Shown here: in pieces, positions 1 to 13,442 of the stretch
Position numbering within the stretch: position 1 is the stretch's first letter
Layout of the letters: each line of letters begins with the position of its first letter
Assembly (NCBI RefSeq): GCF_963576545.1
Contig: NC_083653.1
Coordinates: 19,371,639-19,435,638, forward strand
Reading direction: 5' to 3'
Source: Limanda limanda
Taxonomy: Eukaryota > Chordata > Actinopteri > Pleuronectiformes > Pleuronectidae
Length of the DNA: 64,000 nucleotides
The notes under the pieces: generated by a model
Told to the model about the DNA's origin: nothing
What the model saw: only the letters and a program-made list of their open reading frames with translations
Database searches by the model: none
Translations under genes and position numbers: made by a program

Positions 1-325
1 GATTATTATTATGTTCATTATAACAACCAGTCTGACAGAGCTGAAATACACAACTGTTCCTGAAAGGAGTCTGTGCTGTGATCTGCAACCATTGGTTTCA
101 CCAAACGTGGAGAAGACAAGGGGCTGATCCACGATGATGGATTCAGAGGATGGAATCATTCTTTGAGTCGTTCATCTTGCAGGCGGTCATCTTAATAAAT
201 GCGCCTTACGCACTGAGAAAAACAAGACAAAGAAATAAGAACTCAATCAATCAGTAAATAAACGTGTCAATTAATCCAATCATGCATCTGTCCAACTCTG
301 CTGATACCAATACACAGTCACTTAC

Positions 326-467
326 TGCAAGCTGGTGTCCGGCTCCTCCTCAATGTGTCTCATGGTCACAAACGGGTGCTGCAGAGCCTCAGCAGCAGTG
401 ATCCTCAGATCAGGGTCCATCTGCAGAAGAAGCTTCAGCAGGTTGATCGATCATCTCAATGGGATCT
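326..467 (-). pseudogene. HIPK/DYRK-type protein kinase C-lobe exon, frame-broken
   Basis: The reverse strand encodes INLLKLLLQMDPDLRITAAE followed by ALQHPFVTM, the end of a kinase domain (last C-lobe helices, with the R-I-T...A-L-x-H-P-F signature) as in homeodomain-interacting protein kinases, which are numerous in fish. A donor (TTGCA|GTAAGT) follows at 325. Upstream, an acceptor-like AG at 469-468 would start the exon at 467. The frame from that side (DPIEMID) is shifted by one base against the kinase frame, with a TGA in frame just before INLLK. A possible last exon follows an acceptor near 232 (tttttctcag) and gives a stop after a few codons. It is either a decayed HIPK-like copy or an intact gene with a different exon boundary. 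Confidence 0.5.
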
Positions 468-1084
468 CTGGATTTGAAACAAAGATGATCGTTCAGTTTA
501 TATGCTTCCTGTATCTAAGCAACAGAACTCAGCGGACGTCCGCTCACAAGAAGGTCGGCGGTTTGATCCCAGTCTCCCCCTTTCTCTGTGCTGAACTGTC
601 CTTGGGCAGTGTGTGAGTGATGTGTGATGGAGAGAGTGCTGCACCTACGTGTCTGAGTGTACTTACCTCACAGAGCTACAGGCAAAGCTGTGGACTCTTA
701 TGTGATGATTAACTGCTTTATTGTAATTTCAACACATGTGCATGTCAACATACAGGAAAACAAAATGTGTCTGTGGCTCAAGAGGTAGAGTGGACCGCAT
801 TGGCTAAACCGAAACAAGATGGTCTGGTCTTCTTATTGCATCACCAGGTTGTGCTGCCCTTACAGCCGTCACCTAGCACCAGAGATAAGGACAAAAATTT
901 CATCAGTTAATTAAAAGTGATAAAAATAGTTTTTTTTAAATTTGTACCATTGGCTGTCCAGTTGGGTCCTAAATGGTTTTCTTCTGATGTTTACGCCTCG
1001 CTTGCTTTTGCAATTACCTCTTTGAAAAATAGTTAGAAGGATCCAACCAGACTATTGACAGTAGCTTGAATAATCTTAGTCATG

Positions 1085-1425
1085 TCTATCGAGCTAGAGC
1101 CATTTAGAGGCCAAAGGTCGTCCTGGCAATCCCAACATCCTCTTGATGACGAATTTCGACTTCTGCCATCAGGAAGGAGGTACACTTCCCCAGGGCTAAG
1201 GTCAAATTTAAGATAATTTGTCCTCTCAGTTGGCTTTTAAATAAGCAGGCCTAGTGATATTGCACACCAAAATTGTAATATATTTTAAAGTTGTAACAAA
1301 GGACTAACAAATTTTTAGTGCTCTTTTTATGTACTTCATGTTTTGTTATTATGTGTATGGATTGTGTGTGACTACTGTTTGCAAACCAAATTGCTCCTTA
1401 GGGAAAAAAATACTATATTAACCTA
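1085..1425 (+). mobile_element. LINE 3' end relic (L2/Rex-like)
   Basis: A decayed reverse-transcriptase ORF C-terminus (LPSGRRYT...RAK, with frame breaks) is followed by a tail like the usual caaattgcccctagggata 3' terminus (caaattgctccttagggaaaa). 5' truncated, as is common for LINE copies. Confidence 0.6.
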
Positions 1426-2779
1426 CGTAGACTCAGAATGACACAGATTTGGGAGAACAATAGTGGTCCCAAGTTGACCTTAGCATTGTTGGATGAATAC
1501 AATATTGTTGAATAAAATCCAATAAAAACTAGAATAATAAAACTAAATAAGATATGAAAATATTATAAAAAAACAACAAGAATGCCATCTCTGTCATCTG
1601 CCCCCTCAGAGTTCAGAGAAGAAACGATACTGTCTGTTGCTTTATACTCTGTTGCTTTATACAGGCTGAAATCTCAACCAGAAGCCGGATGGTAGAACTG
1701 GAGCTGTGGAGGTGAGAATTGACTGATATAAAAGATTTGGCTTTCATAACAAACCCTAAGAGTTTACTGCTGAGGCTCATTATGAATTGAAACTCAAAAT
1801 AACAGATTGCAGAAAGTTTGAAACAAACTATATAGGATTTTGAGAAAAGAGTGAGACTTTTATCCACATTAAACTTTGCCTGTTTGTAAAGTTAGTAGAA
1901 AGGTTGCTGGCCTCTTTTTTTACAAGGCACCCCTGCATTGGCATGGAAACTTTCCTGGTACTTGTATGTCCCATAACCTGCACCTTGATGATATAGTGCT
2001 CTGAGGAGCAGAGGGTTGAAGTCAATGAAGTGATGTAAATACTTTTGTTTCATAGACGGATAAACATTGTGGTTCGCTGCAAAATAAACAGAGAAAATTA
2101 ACTTTCACCTGAGTTTTAATGTTTATCTGATGAAGTTAAGTCACAAACATAAATGGTTGCAACATCTTCTGTTTGTGTTTAAAAATAAAAGCACTCCAGC
2201 ATTTCTGTTGACAAAATCCATTTTTTTTTATTGTGAAATATTTGCAGAAGCGGAAGATACAAGGCTTCATACTGTATAGTACTGGTATTTATTTGAGTAC
2301 ACAGGACTACATACATTTTTATACAAGGAAATTGTCATATTTATGGCCATATTGAAGGTAAAACATTTGTAAAACATTGTGGTGCAGTAGCAGCACCTCT
2401 GCAGAACACATTGTTGAACCGAGAAGCTAAATATTGTGCATTGAACAGATGCTGTAAATATGAATTGATATTAATGTGAATATTGTGCATTTAATAGATA
2501 AAGTTGCATACCCACCTTTCTTTGTGTATATTTATGCTCGTACATTGAGCCTTTAACAGAAATTGCAAAAAATTATAAATATGACCCTCCTAAATGTTTT
2601 TTAGTAAGATGTCAGGATGGTAGATCTCGGCTTACGTTTGGAATTAAAAAGTGATCTTGGGATCGATAAGGCTTGTGACCACTGCTATAGATGACATCTC
2701 CTCAGACAAGCAGCCATTTATCCTTCCTCTCTCGGTGCTGTGAGTTACAAAGTTAAGAATAGTAAATGGTCTGTATTCT

Positions 2780-2940
2780 CTAGCGTTTTACAGCAGCTGT
2801 CACAGGCAATTCGGGGTTCAGTATATAAGTCGCCCCACCAAATGCAATCCAACACTCGACATTAAAATCAAGCTTGAAACCATATAGGGGAGCGACTATC
2901 TTCCCTGCTAGGACATTGTTCAACTTGTCCAATTTCCTAC
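2780..2940 (-). CDS. Candidate terminal coding exon, unrecognised protein
   Basis: On the reverse strand a very good acceptor (TTTTTGTCTCCCTTCCAG) ends at 2941. It is followed by an open frame of 53 codons to TAG, reading RKLDKLNNVLAGKIVAPLYG then FKLDFNVECWIAFGGATYIL and ending PELPVTAAVKR. The composition looks protein-like, with alternating hydrophobic residues and glycines, rather than like random AT-rich translation. AATAAA motifs on the reverse strand near 2291 and 2232 could end its 3' UTR. I do not recognise the family. No upstream exon was identified, so it could be a relic or a chance frame. Confidence 0.35.
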
Positions 2941-3019
2941 CTGGAAGGGAGACAAAAATGTCACAAGTCAATAGTGGAGTTTTAAACTTTTCTTTATCAG
3001 TAAAATGAAGAACATTAAT

Positions 3020-3190
3020 ATGTGGCTCTGGAGGGAGAGCAGGTCATCCACTAACCAGGAGGTCAGCGGTTTGATCCCTCGCTCCTCCAGCACGACACTC
3101 AATCCTGAATGATCCCTCATGGCAGTGCTGGCAGTGCATGGTAGAAGAATTACAGCATATAGTAGGGCTGTATTAATGTGTGAGAGACTG
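3020..3190 (+). mobile_element. Degenerate tRNA-derived SINE head
   Basis: tggctctggagggagagcag gtcatccactaaccaggagg tcagcggtttgatccc matches the A-box/B-box head of the same family. A similar but shorter stretch (aaggtcggcggtttgatccc) is at 550-610. Confidence 0.5.
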
Positions 3191-3344
3191 TAGTCAGGAT
3201 CTGATTGAGCTATTCCTCAGGCGATCACAGACACAGATAGAAACATGGATCGGGGACAATCAGAACAGAAACTCCATCTGAGAACCATTTGATTGACTTT
3301 GACCTTCAGTTCAGAAATTCGCTTAAATGAAAAAGCATTGTTTG

Positions 3345-3535
3345 ATTACTGTTAAATGGTATTTGGTCTGTATTTATAAAGCGCTTTTCTAATCCTGATG
3401 ACCACTCAAAGTGCTTCACGTCACAGTTTTATATTCATTCATTCACACACACACACACACACATTCATACAGTGCATCTATGTGCGAACTAAGTAAGATT
3501 GGGATCGAAGTGATCGCCCTATACCAATGGCCCCA
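3345..3535 (-). mobile_element. SINE fragment, same family as 31815-32120
   Basis: It carries ataaagcgcttttctaatcc, gaccactcaaagtgctt, a short CA run and attcatacagtgcatctatg, as in the tail half of the family. The tRNA-like head is degenerate. Confidence 0.55.
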
Positions 3536-6412
3536 TACTGTTCTATAAATATTTAATACATGGTGAAGCACCTTCAGTGAATAAAATCAGCATTCATACA
3601 ATATGGTCATGCATAACTTCATTGTAACACATAATATGGAATTTATTTGCACTGGTTTCCTGATGAGATGCTGCAGAGTAACACATAAAATGCTAATAAA
3701 GTTAACGTGGTCATTTTAAACTCACTCTGGCTAACTACTCTGTCCTTGCATAATAATAATAATAATATTAATAACAATGCATTATTATTAATTAGGGCAG
3801 TGTGACTTCAACTCAGTGGCTTCATTGGTATACAATATAGGCTATTTTGCTTAAGGCAATATAGGATAAGTATAGAGATATTACATTCACAGCAGGGATG
3901 TGATCTTAGATCTACTTTGATTTAAAATTAACTCCACACATAAACACTAATTGAAATAATGATTATGACATTACACTCAACATTTATAGCAACTAACAGT
4001 TGCTGCATTTTTAGATACGGTGTGGACGGTAATAACTCTCACTCCTTGTGTAAGACATCTTCATAAGAGACACATCATGTGGCTTTTCACTGACTCAGCA
4101 TCTTTTTCTCCCACTCAAGCAATCACATTTGTACCCAGCACCTGCTCTGACAATATCATGTTGTTTGGTCATATTTTTTAACACTTAAGGTGCAAATAAG
4201 GTTGTGCATTATACAATTTGTACACTGTGCTACCTTTGGTGCAAAGAGGTTCTGTCAAAGAGTTGATAGGTTTGTTAAAAACCTAACTTGTGTAATTTTG
4301 AAGCTCGAGTGAGCTTGTGTGATACTGTGTCATCATGGCCAGTATGTTCTGCCTATATATGCCATATGCATATAATCTATGTTAAATGTTTCTGACAGGA
4401 ACGCTAAGAAAAAGAATCTGAACTTGGAGGCTGCAATTAATGAGCAACACTTCCCTATGTATAAAGCTACTGCTCCCCGGGAAGAGGAAAAAATATGTGT
4501 GTTTTCGAAGGCAAATTCCTGCTGGGAACCTTAAACCTGCTGTGCAGCTGCGAGATCAGTGGCAAGGAAAAAGATTCATCTCCTAAGATCCCTTTTTGAT
4601 GTTTTCAATCACGCGAAAAATCAAAGAGTGGACGCATGATGCCTCTGTGTTGTCATGAAGCATGAAGCACCATGGGCCACAACAACAAGATTATCTTGGA
4701 CTGGGAGAGTAAGGGTTTCTAATTTAGATTCAACAACATAAGCTACGCAGCCAATGTGTGTTTACTCCATGAAATATTTTTAGGATTATCAGAAACTGCA
4801 GTCCAAATGGAAAACAATGGTAGCTCCATCACCAAAAAAACAAAACACAAGATAAATAGTTTGAGATCCAACTAGTAGTTTAAACAGGGTTAAACTGGGC
4901 TGTACTTAGAAAACTCTTCAGGAACGTCACTTTGAGGGGTCCACTTTCTCTGGATGAACTACGTCGGGAAGAAGTAGAACAGAGGGGATGTAGCTGTGTA
5001 GATCAATGTTGCTTTTATCTTGCTTCCTTAGCCCTGGATACGTCCCTATATAGATAGAGCTCAGCTGCATGCTGTCAATAACAGGGAGCGATTAACTAGT
5101 GTACAAGTTTTCATTTGTCAGTCTCGGAGCAGGCACGTACCCTGCTGATGTTCTCACTGTATATGTAATATGTGGCTAGCCTGATGCAAGCCAAATCTTT
5201 CATGGTATCATATTTGAATGAGTGACATTTCATCTCCATCAGTCAGGGCGATTTATTTGGAGCCAGCAGGGTCTCCGGTTCATCAGGTGAGTGCATCGGC
5301 CTTCACCTCATCACATGATCATAAGCTGCTTTTGAAAAAAAATAATAAAAAAAAGCCTTTCACTCTGAGAGGTGGTGAACCAATTCAGTGGAAAAAGATT
5401 TAAAATTACACAACAGGAATTTCCTTATTAGAGAACATTCTGTAATAAGTCAGGGATGACCTTTGTGTGGATGAAAGTGTTTTAGTGTCCATGTTTACCA
5501 TCACGTCAACACTCTGGTCCTAATGTGTCAATGAGTGTTACATCAAATGATTAAGATATAACATCTAACTCAGTAACCTCTGGGTAAAACCCGGAGAATT
5601 TGGCCAAAGAGTTTACCAGTAGTCTTCCTTTCACACATGCACAACACAGCAGGAGGTTTTTCACAGCAGCATCACATCCTCTGAGTTATTGAGGCGAGAG
5701 GTGGAGCAGCCGGGTGCAGCAGACAGAGACAGGAAGTAACGTATTAACTCAGCTGCTTTTGGAAAATCGTAAAAAATATTTTTATGAATTAAAACAAGTG
5801 ACCTAGTATTAAATACAATATATAGATGATTAACCTGCTGCAGCTGGGTAAATGAACAGGCTGGAGCTCAGTGTTTTCATGTCACCTAGCACACCACAAA
5901 ATCCTCTTGAACCAGGTAGGTATTTGGTGTCACATGAGCCTTAATGGTGCTGTGATGTTCTCCATCGGCCAAAGAGCATCTTATTGTGAATGACTCTCAT
6001 TGATGCTCTCCATCTGTAGGTTTCAGCACTCAGCTTCCCAACACGTAGCATCACATGCATGCTGAATGTGTGAGATACCTCTTAGTCCAACTCTGTTACC
6101 TGTGACAAAGTGGTGAAGTGCAAGATGAAGGTGAACAGGTGTTTCCAGTCTGGTCTGCTGTGTGAGCCACAGTGTTGATTAAACAGGTGCAAGAGGAGTG
6201 TGCACAAAATAAGTGCGTGCGCAAAGATTCATGACCCGTAAGCACCAACCGATTTTGGTTCTCAACACCATGTGTATATTTGTGAATCAGAATCATTCTA
6301 AACCGGCAGTCCACGTGTCTGCTCTGTGCATTTAGCATACCGCCACGCCTCTATTTCTCCATATAAGGACATCGTTTTGTCACGAAGAGAGTGGTGTGCT
6401 GAACAGTTGAGG

Positions 6413-6414
<2 letters not shown>
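3536..6414. other. Intergenic, no gene seen
   Basis: AT-leaning unique-looking sequence. A short AAT tract lies near 3751-3770. Open frames are short with no splice-site support. Confidence 0.5.
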
Positions 6415-6506
<92 letters not shown>

Positions 6507-6510
6507 ACAC
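6415..6510 (+). repeat. (CA)n microsatellite
   Basis: About 96 bp of almost pure AC dinucleotide with one interruption near 6501. The frames that run through it on both strands are not genes. Confidence 0.98.
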
Positions 6511-7424
6511 TCCTGCAGACAGATGAGTTCCTCCCGCAGATTATGATTTACTGCACAAACCCTTACAAATCCTTACGGATATGCCTGTGCATACACTCAG
6601 TACAATGAGAATTTTAAAAAAGCAAACGTGGTTCTGCCCAATTTGGAAATCTGTCATGATTTTAAAACTCCTATAATCTTTGTTTCGCTTTTGTCTGAGA
6701 AGGTTCTGTGAATATGTCTCAACTTCAACTGCCAACAGCTCTTTTCTGGGATTTCAATCACAAGGATGGCTGGAGTTTGACTGAGGCCTCCATCTGGCAT
6801 GTGATCTATGTTCCAAATGAAGTGGTGCTCTCCTTTTCACAGTTCACAGATCTGTAAAAAAAAAATGCATAGACATAGAGCTGCCCTAAGACTGAACCAC
6901 TGAAAGGATCCATTAAAGGTGTTAAAGCCGGTAGGAGTAAGTAAAGTGTGCAGAAGGGACTGTGGTGGTGCATGGAGCCAAATGCTTCCATCCATGATGC
7001 ACCACGTCTCCTGGGAACTCATGGGGTAAAACATTTCTGTCAGCTGCTCCCAGTTACTCGCACCTTTAGAAGGAACAGGGACTCATGCCATGAGAGAGAG
7101 AGGTACACTGGAAATAAAAAATGGAAGAAAATATGACACTGGAGTGGTCAGGTTATGCTATGTTCCTGAACGTATAACATGATAATACTATAAAGTAATT
7201 CAGGGCATTTTTATAAATTTTGTTTTATAATTAGTTAAAAATTAAACAACAAACAAATGTTTGTTTTTAAGAAGTGGATGCTAATTTCCGAGAATGTTGT
7301 CTGGAAGTAAAATCCTGTGCTATATCCCGGGTCTAATGTGTTTACTTCAGGATGGACTTGTGGAGTGAACCTGGAGAGAATGTGTCAGTGATCATTGCAG
7401 CTGTCTATGCAGGCTGTGTAATGG

Positions 7425-7545
7425 AGGCGTTGGTGAAGTGTCCACAAAGCACCTCTGGAGTTTCAGTGGTAAACAGTGTTGCAGTAACATCCAATACAAT
7501 TGAAGTAAATTGTGACCACTTCTTCAAACCGAATAAAACACCAGG
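7425..7545 (+). repeat. Partial copy of the 39690-39995 repeat
   Basis: tccacaaagcacctctggag tttcagtggtaaacagtgtt gcagtaacatccaatacaat tgaagtaaattgtgaccact tcttc matches the sister copy at 54779 closely. The open frame over it is a property of the repeat. Confidence 0.65.
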
Positions 7546-7914
7546 ATACAAACATCAAGAGGAGCTAATGACTGAGTTTGTATTTTTCTGTGAACTAACC
7601 CTTTGAAGTCCTTTTTCCATTTACTTTCGGTCACTGTGTATTGGGCTCTGAGTGCTACCAGGGCGGATTGGAAAAGTCAAACAACTTGCATATAGACTTA
7701 GGAAAGCAGTCGCTCTCAGAGAAGGAACCAGAGCCATGTCTCCTCAACTCATCCCAACCTGTCCTTGAAAATAATTTCTCTCCTCATTACAATTATAGGT
7801 CTGAACAGTCATAGCACAAGCAGTTTTTATGTGGCAGCAATTCGATTAACCAGTAACAAGCCAATGAGTGTCCTCACTAAGATAGAAGTACGAGTATTGT
7901 ACGAGAGATGAATT

Positions 7915-7982
7915 GAGAGAGAGAGAGAGAGTGAGAGAGAGCGAGAGAGAGAGAGAGAGAAGGAGAGAGAGAGAGAGAGAGA
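7915..7982 (+). repeat. (GA)n microsatellite
   Basis: About 68 bp of GA with a few interruptions (gtga, gcga, aagg). Confidence 0.97.
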
Positions 7983-10730
7983 AGATGATGGATTGGACAG
8001 TAGGGGTAATAAGATTTGATTAATTTCTTGGATAAAGGAGTAGGTCAACACAGGGTAAACTGTGCTCGTATTGTGGTGGAGAGATCTCAAGTATAAAGCA
8101 GTAATATTACGAGTATAAAACTCTCTTTATTCTCGTATTATTACACGTAATATTACAACCTCCTACTTAAGATCTCTTTCTTTTAATTCAACGTGGCCCT
8201 GATACTCCGCGCTGACAAATTAATCAATGTCTGGGAAAAATCGATTCATAATGAAGCTGTAGCATGTCAGAGGACACGTGGCAAGGTCACATTGCTGTTT
8301 GCGCCGCTAAATCTGAGTGATTGGCTCGTCAATGCGTCCACAGTGTGTCTTATACTTCAAGCTGTCCCCTTGTAATCAGATTACCTGAGAAGGATGTTGA
8401 TGCCTGGTCTGAAAAGGGCCGGTGAGGGTTAATGTAATCATACATGGGATTACTTGTTACTCATACCATATGTTGGGTCGCAGGCAGAAGGCTCTTGTGA
8501 TGCCTGAGTTTTGTTTTCAGTGCTTGACTGCAACTTCGTGACTCTTCATCCACAGACTCCCTGTGCTGTTTGACACGAGTCTTACAAATGTTTTTAAGAA
8601 AGGTTGGCGGTGCTTTGAATCGGTTGTAAGAACCAGTCTGTGGCATGATATTCAATGTTGGGCTTTCTGGTCCGTGTCAAGCTTTTTATTCCCAAAGCAC
8701 ATCGTTGTGACCGAAGCAGCCCCTCTTCTCAATCTGTGCCATGTTTACTCTCCTCCATGTTTGCCTTCATGCAGATTTTTCAGCTGGCCTCCATGTTGTG
8801 TGAAACAACACACAGGCGTCATCCAAATGACAGAAAATATTGCTGTGACGAGTTATTTGTAGCACAGCAAAGTAGAGTGATATGAAACTACAGATGTGTG
8901 AAATGAAGACGGGCTCAGACCCCATTCCACTACCATTCAATCCCCCCCAATGGGAGGGAAAATCCTGTATGGAACCTTGATTGGTGCAGATGCTCAGCCC
9001 AGATTATGTGATAGTGTGAGAGATTCTCGCTGAAGAACAGACAGGCTGTATTTACCGCAACCATTTTCTCATCAGGACTCTGTTCTTCTGCAAAGCATTA
9101 TAACCGATAGAACAAGTTGTCACACGTTTGATGGCCCCTTCCTCCTGAGATTACATCAGAGCGGTGACGTAAAGAGATGCGAGAAGAAAACATCTGCAAT
9201 GATTCCAATTTAGTGTGTGATGCAGGTCCGGGTTTTTAAAACTCCCCTAGTCTGAGTCCAGCTCTTCACGTCCATGCCACAGAATAAATTAAATGTTTTG
9301 ACGTGAATTTCAGAAAATTCTTTGACAGGTGAAGAACGGAGCAGGAGATGTAAAATGTGCAGAACATTCAGACAATGGGTGAAGCCTGGGTAGAGCGTGC
9401 AGAGGCATGAAGATGTCACTTGTATTAACACCGGTGTCGCCAAAACTCTTGAATCTCGTCATCTTCCCAAGTTCCCATCATCGTCTATATCTTCTGTGTG
9501 TATGATTTATTTTGGGATGTTTTTTCCAGTCTTTCGTCCGTTGTGTGTTAAAACATCATCAATGGTGAGTTCTCAATATCCTGTTGTATTTTCACGTGGA
9601 CATACTCAAACATCTTACTGGCAGTATAAAAAGTTTTGTCTGGGGCACCTGATTTTGACATTGGGTTTTTCTGCTGCCCCTCCGGAATATTTGATGAAAA
9701 TCTCTGGAGTTCAGTGCATGTTCGATTTTTATTTTATTTTTCAGAAGTCATTCAAAACATGTGAGACTTGATTCATAAATAAAACCATGTTGCACCATTT
9801 TTCGATTTACTTTCACTTTTCATTCCCACGTTTTATTAGAAGGCCATTATCCCAGCAGTGAATACAAAACAATTTACCAAAACCATTTCATCACCGTGGC
9901 CTTTGAAAAACCCTCTGTCAAATGAGAAATATTTAATGAATTGATCAGAGAGACACATCTGAACTCAAATGTTGTGAAGCTACTTTCTGCTGTGGCCCTG
10001 TCGGAGATGAAACAACACATTTACCCCAGATGACTTCATAAATTGACCTAGAAAAACAACTTTGGAGCGAAGATTGCCCAGGAGGCAGACATGACACATA
10101 GAGGTTTTTTTTAACAATGGCATCAGCCCTTATCCCCAAAATCTCTCAAATCTGGTCGTCTTGCATGTAAGGCACGTCTTTTTCAACCTGAGATATTTAT
10201 ATTATTTTCATACCTTTATTTTATTTCAGTTGTATTCTCACAGGGGCTCACTCAGATTTTTTTGCGGACATTTCACCAGGGGGGGTTGGGAGGAAAAGGT
10301 CAAGAACATGTCCGTAACAACTGACTCTGACATTTGTGTTCTTACATACAAGCCCTTCAGGAAAATGGTGATTCATTGGAGAGATACAGATAGCTGCCCG
10401 TTGAGTAACTGAATACAAAATGTACTTGAATGTCATATTTGACGATGACGCAGCCATCCCAGAGCCCTGAGCTTTGAAGGATAATTAAACAATGAGAGAA
10501 GTTCAGCGATTCGATGTGAAGTGATCAGATATCTGAACTGAAACGTTGCATCCTGCAGTTATTCATTTATTTCACTGGTTTCTCCTTCACCTGATGAGTT
10601 TATTTATTCGGCGTATTTCTTTAAATCCCTTTGAACGAAACAACCGTTTTATGAATGACGGGGACTGAGACCCGAGTGCCTTTTATAGAGATTTCCCTGT
10701 GAGCTGCGACCGGCGGAAGAAGAAATAGTT
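7983..10730. other. Intergenic, no gene seen
   Basis: No convincing exon, RNA gene or repeat end was recognised. Frames up to 124 codons at 9397-9771 lack coding character (repeated F/Y/C-rich translation) and splice context. Confidence 0.5.
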
Positions 10731-10903
10731 CCAATCAAACGGCTAATATTTCAGCGCAGTTAATTTGATGGTGTGGCTACTTTTTGCTGATGACTCTGCA
10801 TGTGATGGGACGCGTTCACTTCAAATCACAGACTTCAGATATGGACCTTTTCAATGCGAGGATCGATCCCAGAGGAGACACGTATCGATCCGCCCATCAC
10901 CCG

Positions 10904-11126
10904 TATATAAAGCAGTGAAGACCGGAGCCGGGGCCAGAGGCTGGATGCTGATGTCAGAGAGCAGGGAGACCCGGAGCCCCCCCCATGCAGTGGCTCAACG
11001 CTGGAGCGGCGCAAACGCAGGAATATTCGGACCCACCGCACCTCGTTTGTTTTCCTCTCCTTCTGACGCTGGAGCTGTTTGGGATTTAAACTGAATTCGC
11101 TGTGACCGATGTCCGCTGATCAGAGG
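10904..11126 (+). promoter_or_regulatory. Candidate TATA promoter and leader exon, possibly of opn5
   Basis: A TATATAAA box at 10904-10911 lies in GC-rich sequence with a CCAAT box at 10731-10735 upstream. About 200 bp downstream is a strong donor, CAGAGG|GTGAGT (GT at 11127), so 10935-11126 could be a leader exon. It lies 14 kb upstream of opn5 exon 1 on the same strand, and that exon is preceded by a usable acceptor at 25278-25279. No other + strand gene is visible nearby. The link to opn5 is inference from strand, spacing and compatible splice sites. Confidence 0.4.
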
Positions 11127-13436
11127 GTGAGTGAAGCTTTACAACAACTCTGTTCCCCATGTGTTCTTTTTGATTTATTTGTTTCAAGAGATCCCGTGAG
11201 CTGAAGTTGAACCGCGGGGCTTCATTATTTTCTCATCTATTGTAAAGAAGTTTAGGCAAATCAAAATTCCTGTAAGTCAAACAACCCTTTACTTTAATGC
11301 AGTTTTATTCTGACAGATATATTAGACAAAAATCTAAAATACTCAGCCTATCATGTCCAGTCACCAAAACACAGTATATTGGGTTGAATAAATGCTGCAG
11401 CACCTTTGCTTTCACATATTCTCCAGAAAAAGTAGTCAGTCATATCTTAATGCACAAGTATCAAGTGTGGTTCTATCAGTATTTGCATGTATGTGAGTGT
11501 GTGTGTTTGTGTTTTAATGTTTGTTGCCCTGCTTGTGGTCCCACTGCTGTTTGTGTAAGACTGATAATTGTAACTAATACAACTTCAAATCAAAAAAAAG
11601 AAAAAGAAAATGTCCCTTTAAATATCCATTTTCTTCTCCTCTTGTGTATGATTATTTATTATTGATTTAAAATCGAACACAGTATGTAAGTATTTAAAAG
11701 GGGACCCCTCTTTCTTGGCACTCAGCGGCTGACACATTTGATAGACAAGGCAAAAAGCCACAAATTGGGTCTTACAATTTCAAGCCAGGAGTAGGCTGTG
11801 TTTTCTATAACCTGAGTGTGTTTGGCAAAAATTGAAATCACACAGTACAGTATGTTCTCCTGAGTGATGTTATCATGTTTATGGTCTAACTCCTCTTCAA
11901 CTCTCTTTTATAAATTAAATGTTAAATCATGACTTATCCTGACTTATGGGAGGTGTCGTGTATGTCTTGCATTGTGGTTCTCAAGATAAGTCATCTGTCA
12001 GATTCCAAAAAATGTCATTGGTTAAAAATCACTTTTTGAGGCAATTCCAAAACAACCAAAAGAGTCCATACAATCGAAACTTATGTTTTTGTTTGCGTTT
12101 AGTTGATCTCAGGAGCCCAAATTCGAAAAATAAAAGATGTTACAGTTGAACACCAGTGAAAGCTAACCTAATAAAAAGGCAATGTGCATGACACAAATAT
12201 AGATTTAAAGCCTCGGATATTTACTGGTAAATCTCATCAAAGCTTTAAAGCCCCAAATCTGGTATTCCCGAAAAAACTTTAATCCAACTAAAGTATTTAG
12301 ACTACATTTTAATTCTTTCATGAGATTTAATTTGTTTGCCAAAATTAATTAAGCAAATTATTATATATCAAGTTAATAAATGGCACCTCAGTCTTTGCCT
12401 CACCTCCTCAGTCCGACAGGTATTGAATAAGACTTGCACTCTTTTGTATAAAAAGGCACGGGCTGAGAATATTCTGTTTAGTCTGCAGGTTTTAAATTGA
12501 TTCAGAAAGACATACTTTATTATTTAGATAATGATCATACAAAAGTACCAATGACCTTAGCAATAATTTATTTTATAAAGGTATAATATGTAACTGTGGA
12601 GGAGAACATAGAAAAAAAGGCCTCTTTGAATAGATTGAAGATTTCAGCCTTGTCCTCGACTGCAGCAGGTAGCACTGTAGTCAACCAGTTTGCATTTTTC
12701 AAAATTTTCATATATAATATTTTTTATAGTTCAATTACATAATAAATGGACTTGATTTGAAGGACATTTAGAAGATGATAATGTTTTCCTTGAAAAATCC
12801 CAGATGTCCTATAAATGTAGTGGAGTAAAAGGATGAGGTAGTGTAAAACAGAAACAACACCAACACCTCATAATGTTTTACAGTTCTCCAGCTACTTACC
12901 ATGACAGTGTGATGCAACTGTAATTCATCATGATGCCTCTGGAGCTCCCTGCGACTGCATTTAACCTCCAGAGGATGATTTCCTGACAAGATAGAGCGCG
13001 ACACTCTGTCTCATTCTGACCTTTGTCATTTCTTATTTAGAAAGAGAGCAAGTGGGAATCCTTGAATTTTGCATTTGGAAAGATGCAAAGTAGCTTAAAC
13101 GATATGGTTTGTCAATTGCAAATAAGTGGGAGAGTTGTGTCAGCCAGTTGCACTGCTGAACTCTGTGAGCTAGAAAGCCATGACTAGAGTTTTATTTGTA
13201 TTTTTTACGGTCTGCATTCATGAGAGGTCGAAGTTGGTTTGTTTTTGGAAAGTTCTGACAAATGATCGTCAAAGCGATCAGATACCACAGGCACCACAAT
13301 CACAGTCCCTTCAGTTGGAATAGTTCATTTTCCTTGTAAATGTGCAAAGAGTTGTAATGAAACATTTTTCCCGTGCTACTCATCTTATTTTTGATTATGA
13401 AATGTTAAATATATTGTATATACTACTGTATATTGC
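11127..13436. other. Noncoding, no gene seen
   Basis: Would be part of the first opn5 intron if the leader exon at 10.9-11.13 kb is used. AT-rich; the 122-codon frame at 11297 is compositionally noncoding. Confidence 0.5.
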
Positions 13437-13442
13437 GGTCAG

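Noticed and set aside
6298..6526. Open frames on both strands encoding CV or TH repeats
   Set aside because: They are translations of the CA microsatellite.
11297..11665. 122-codon forward frame
   Set aside because: Cysteine/phenylalanine-rich translation of AT-rich DNA; no homology recognised and no splice support.
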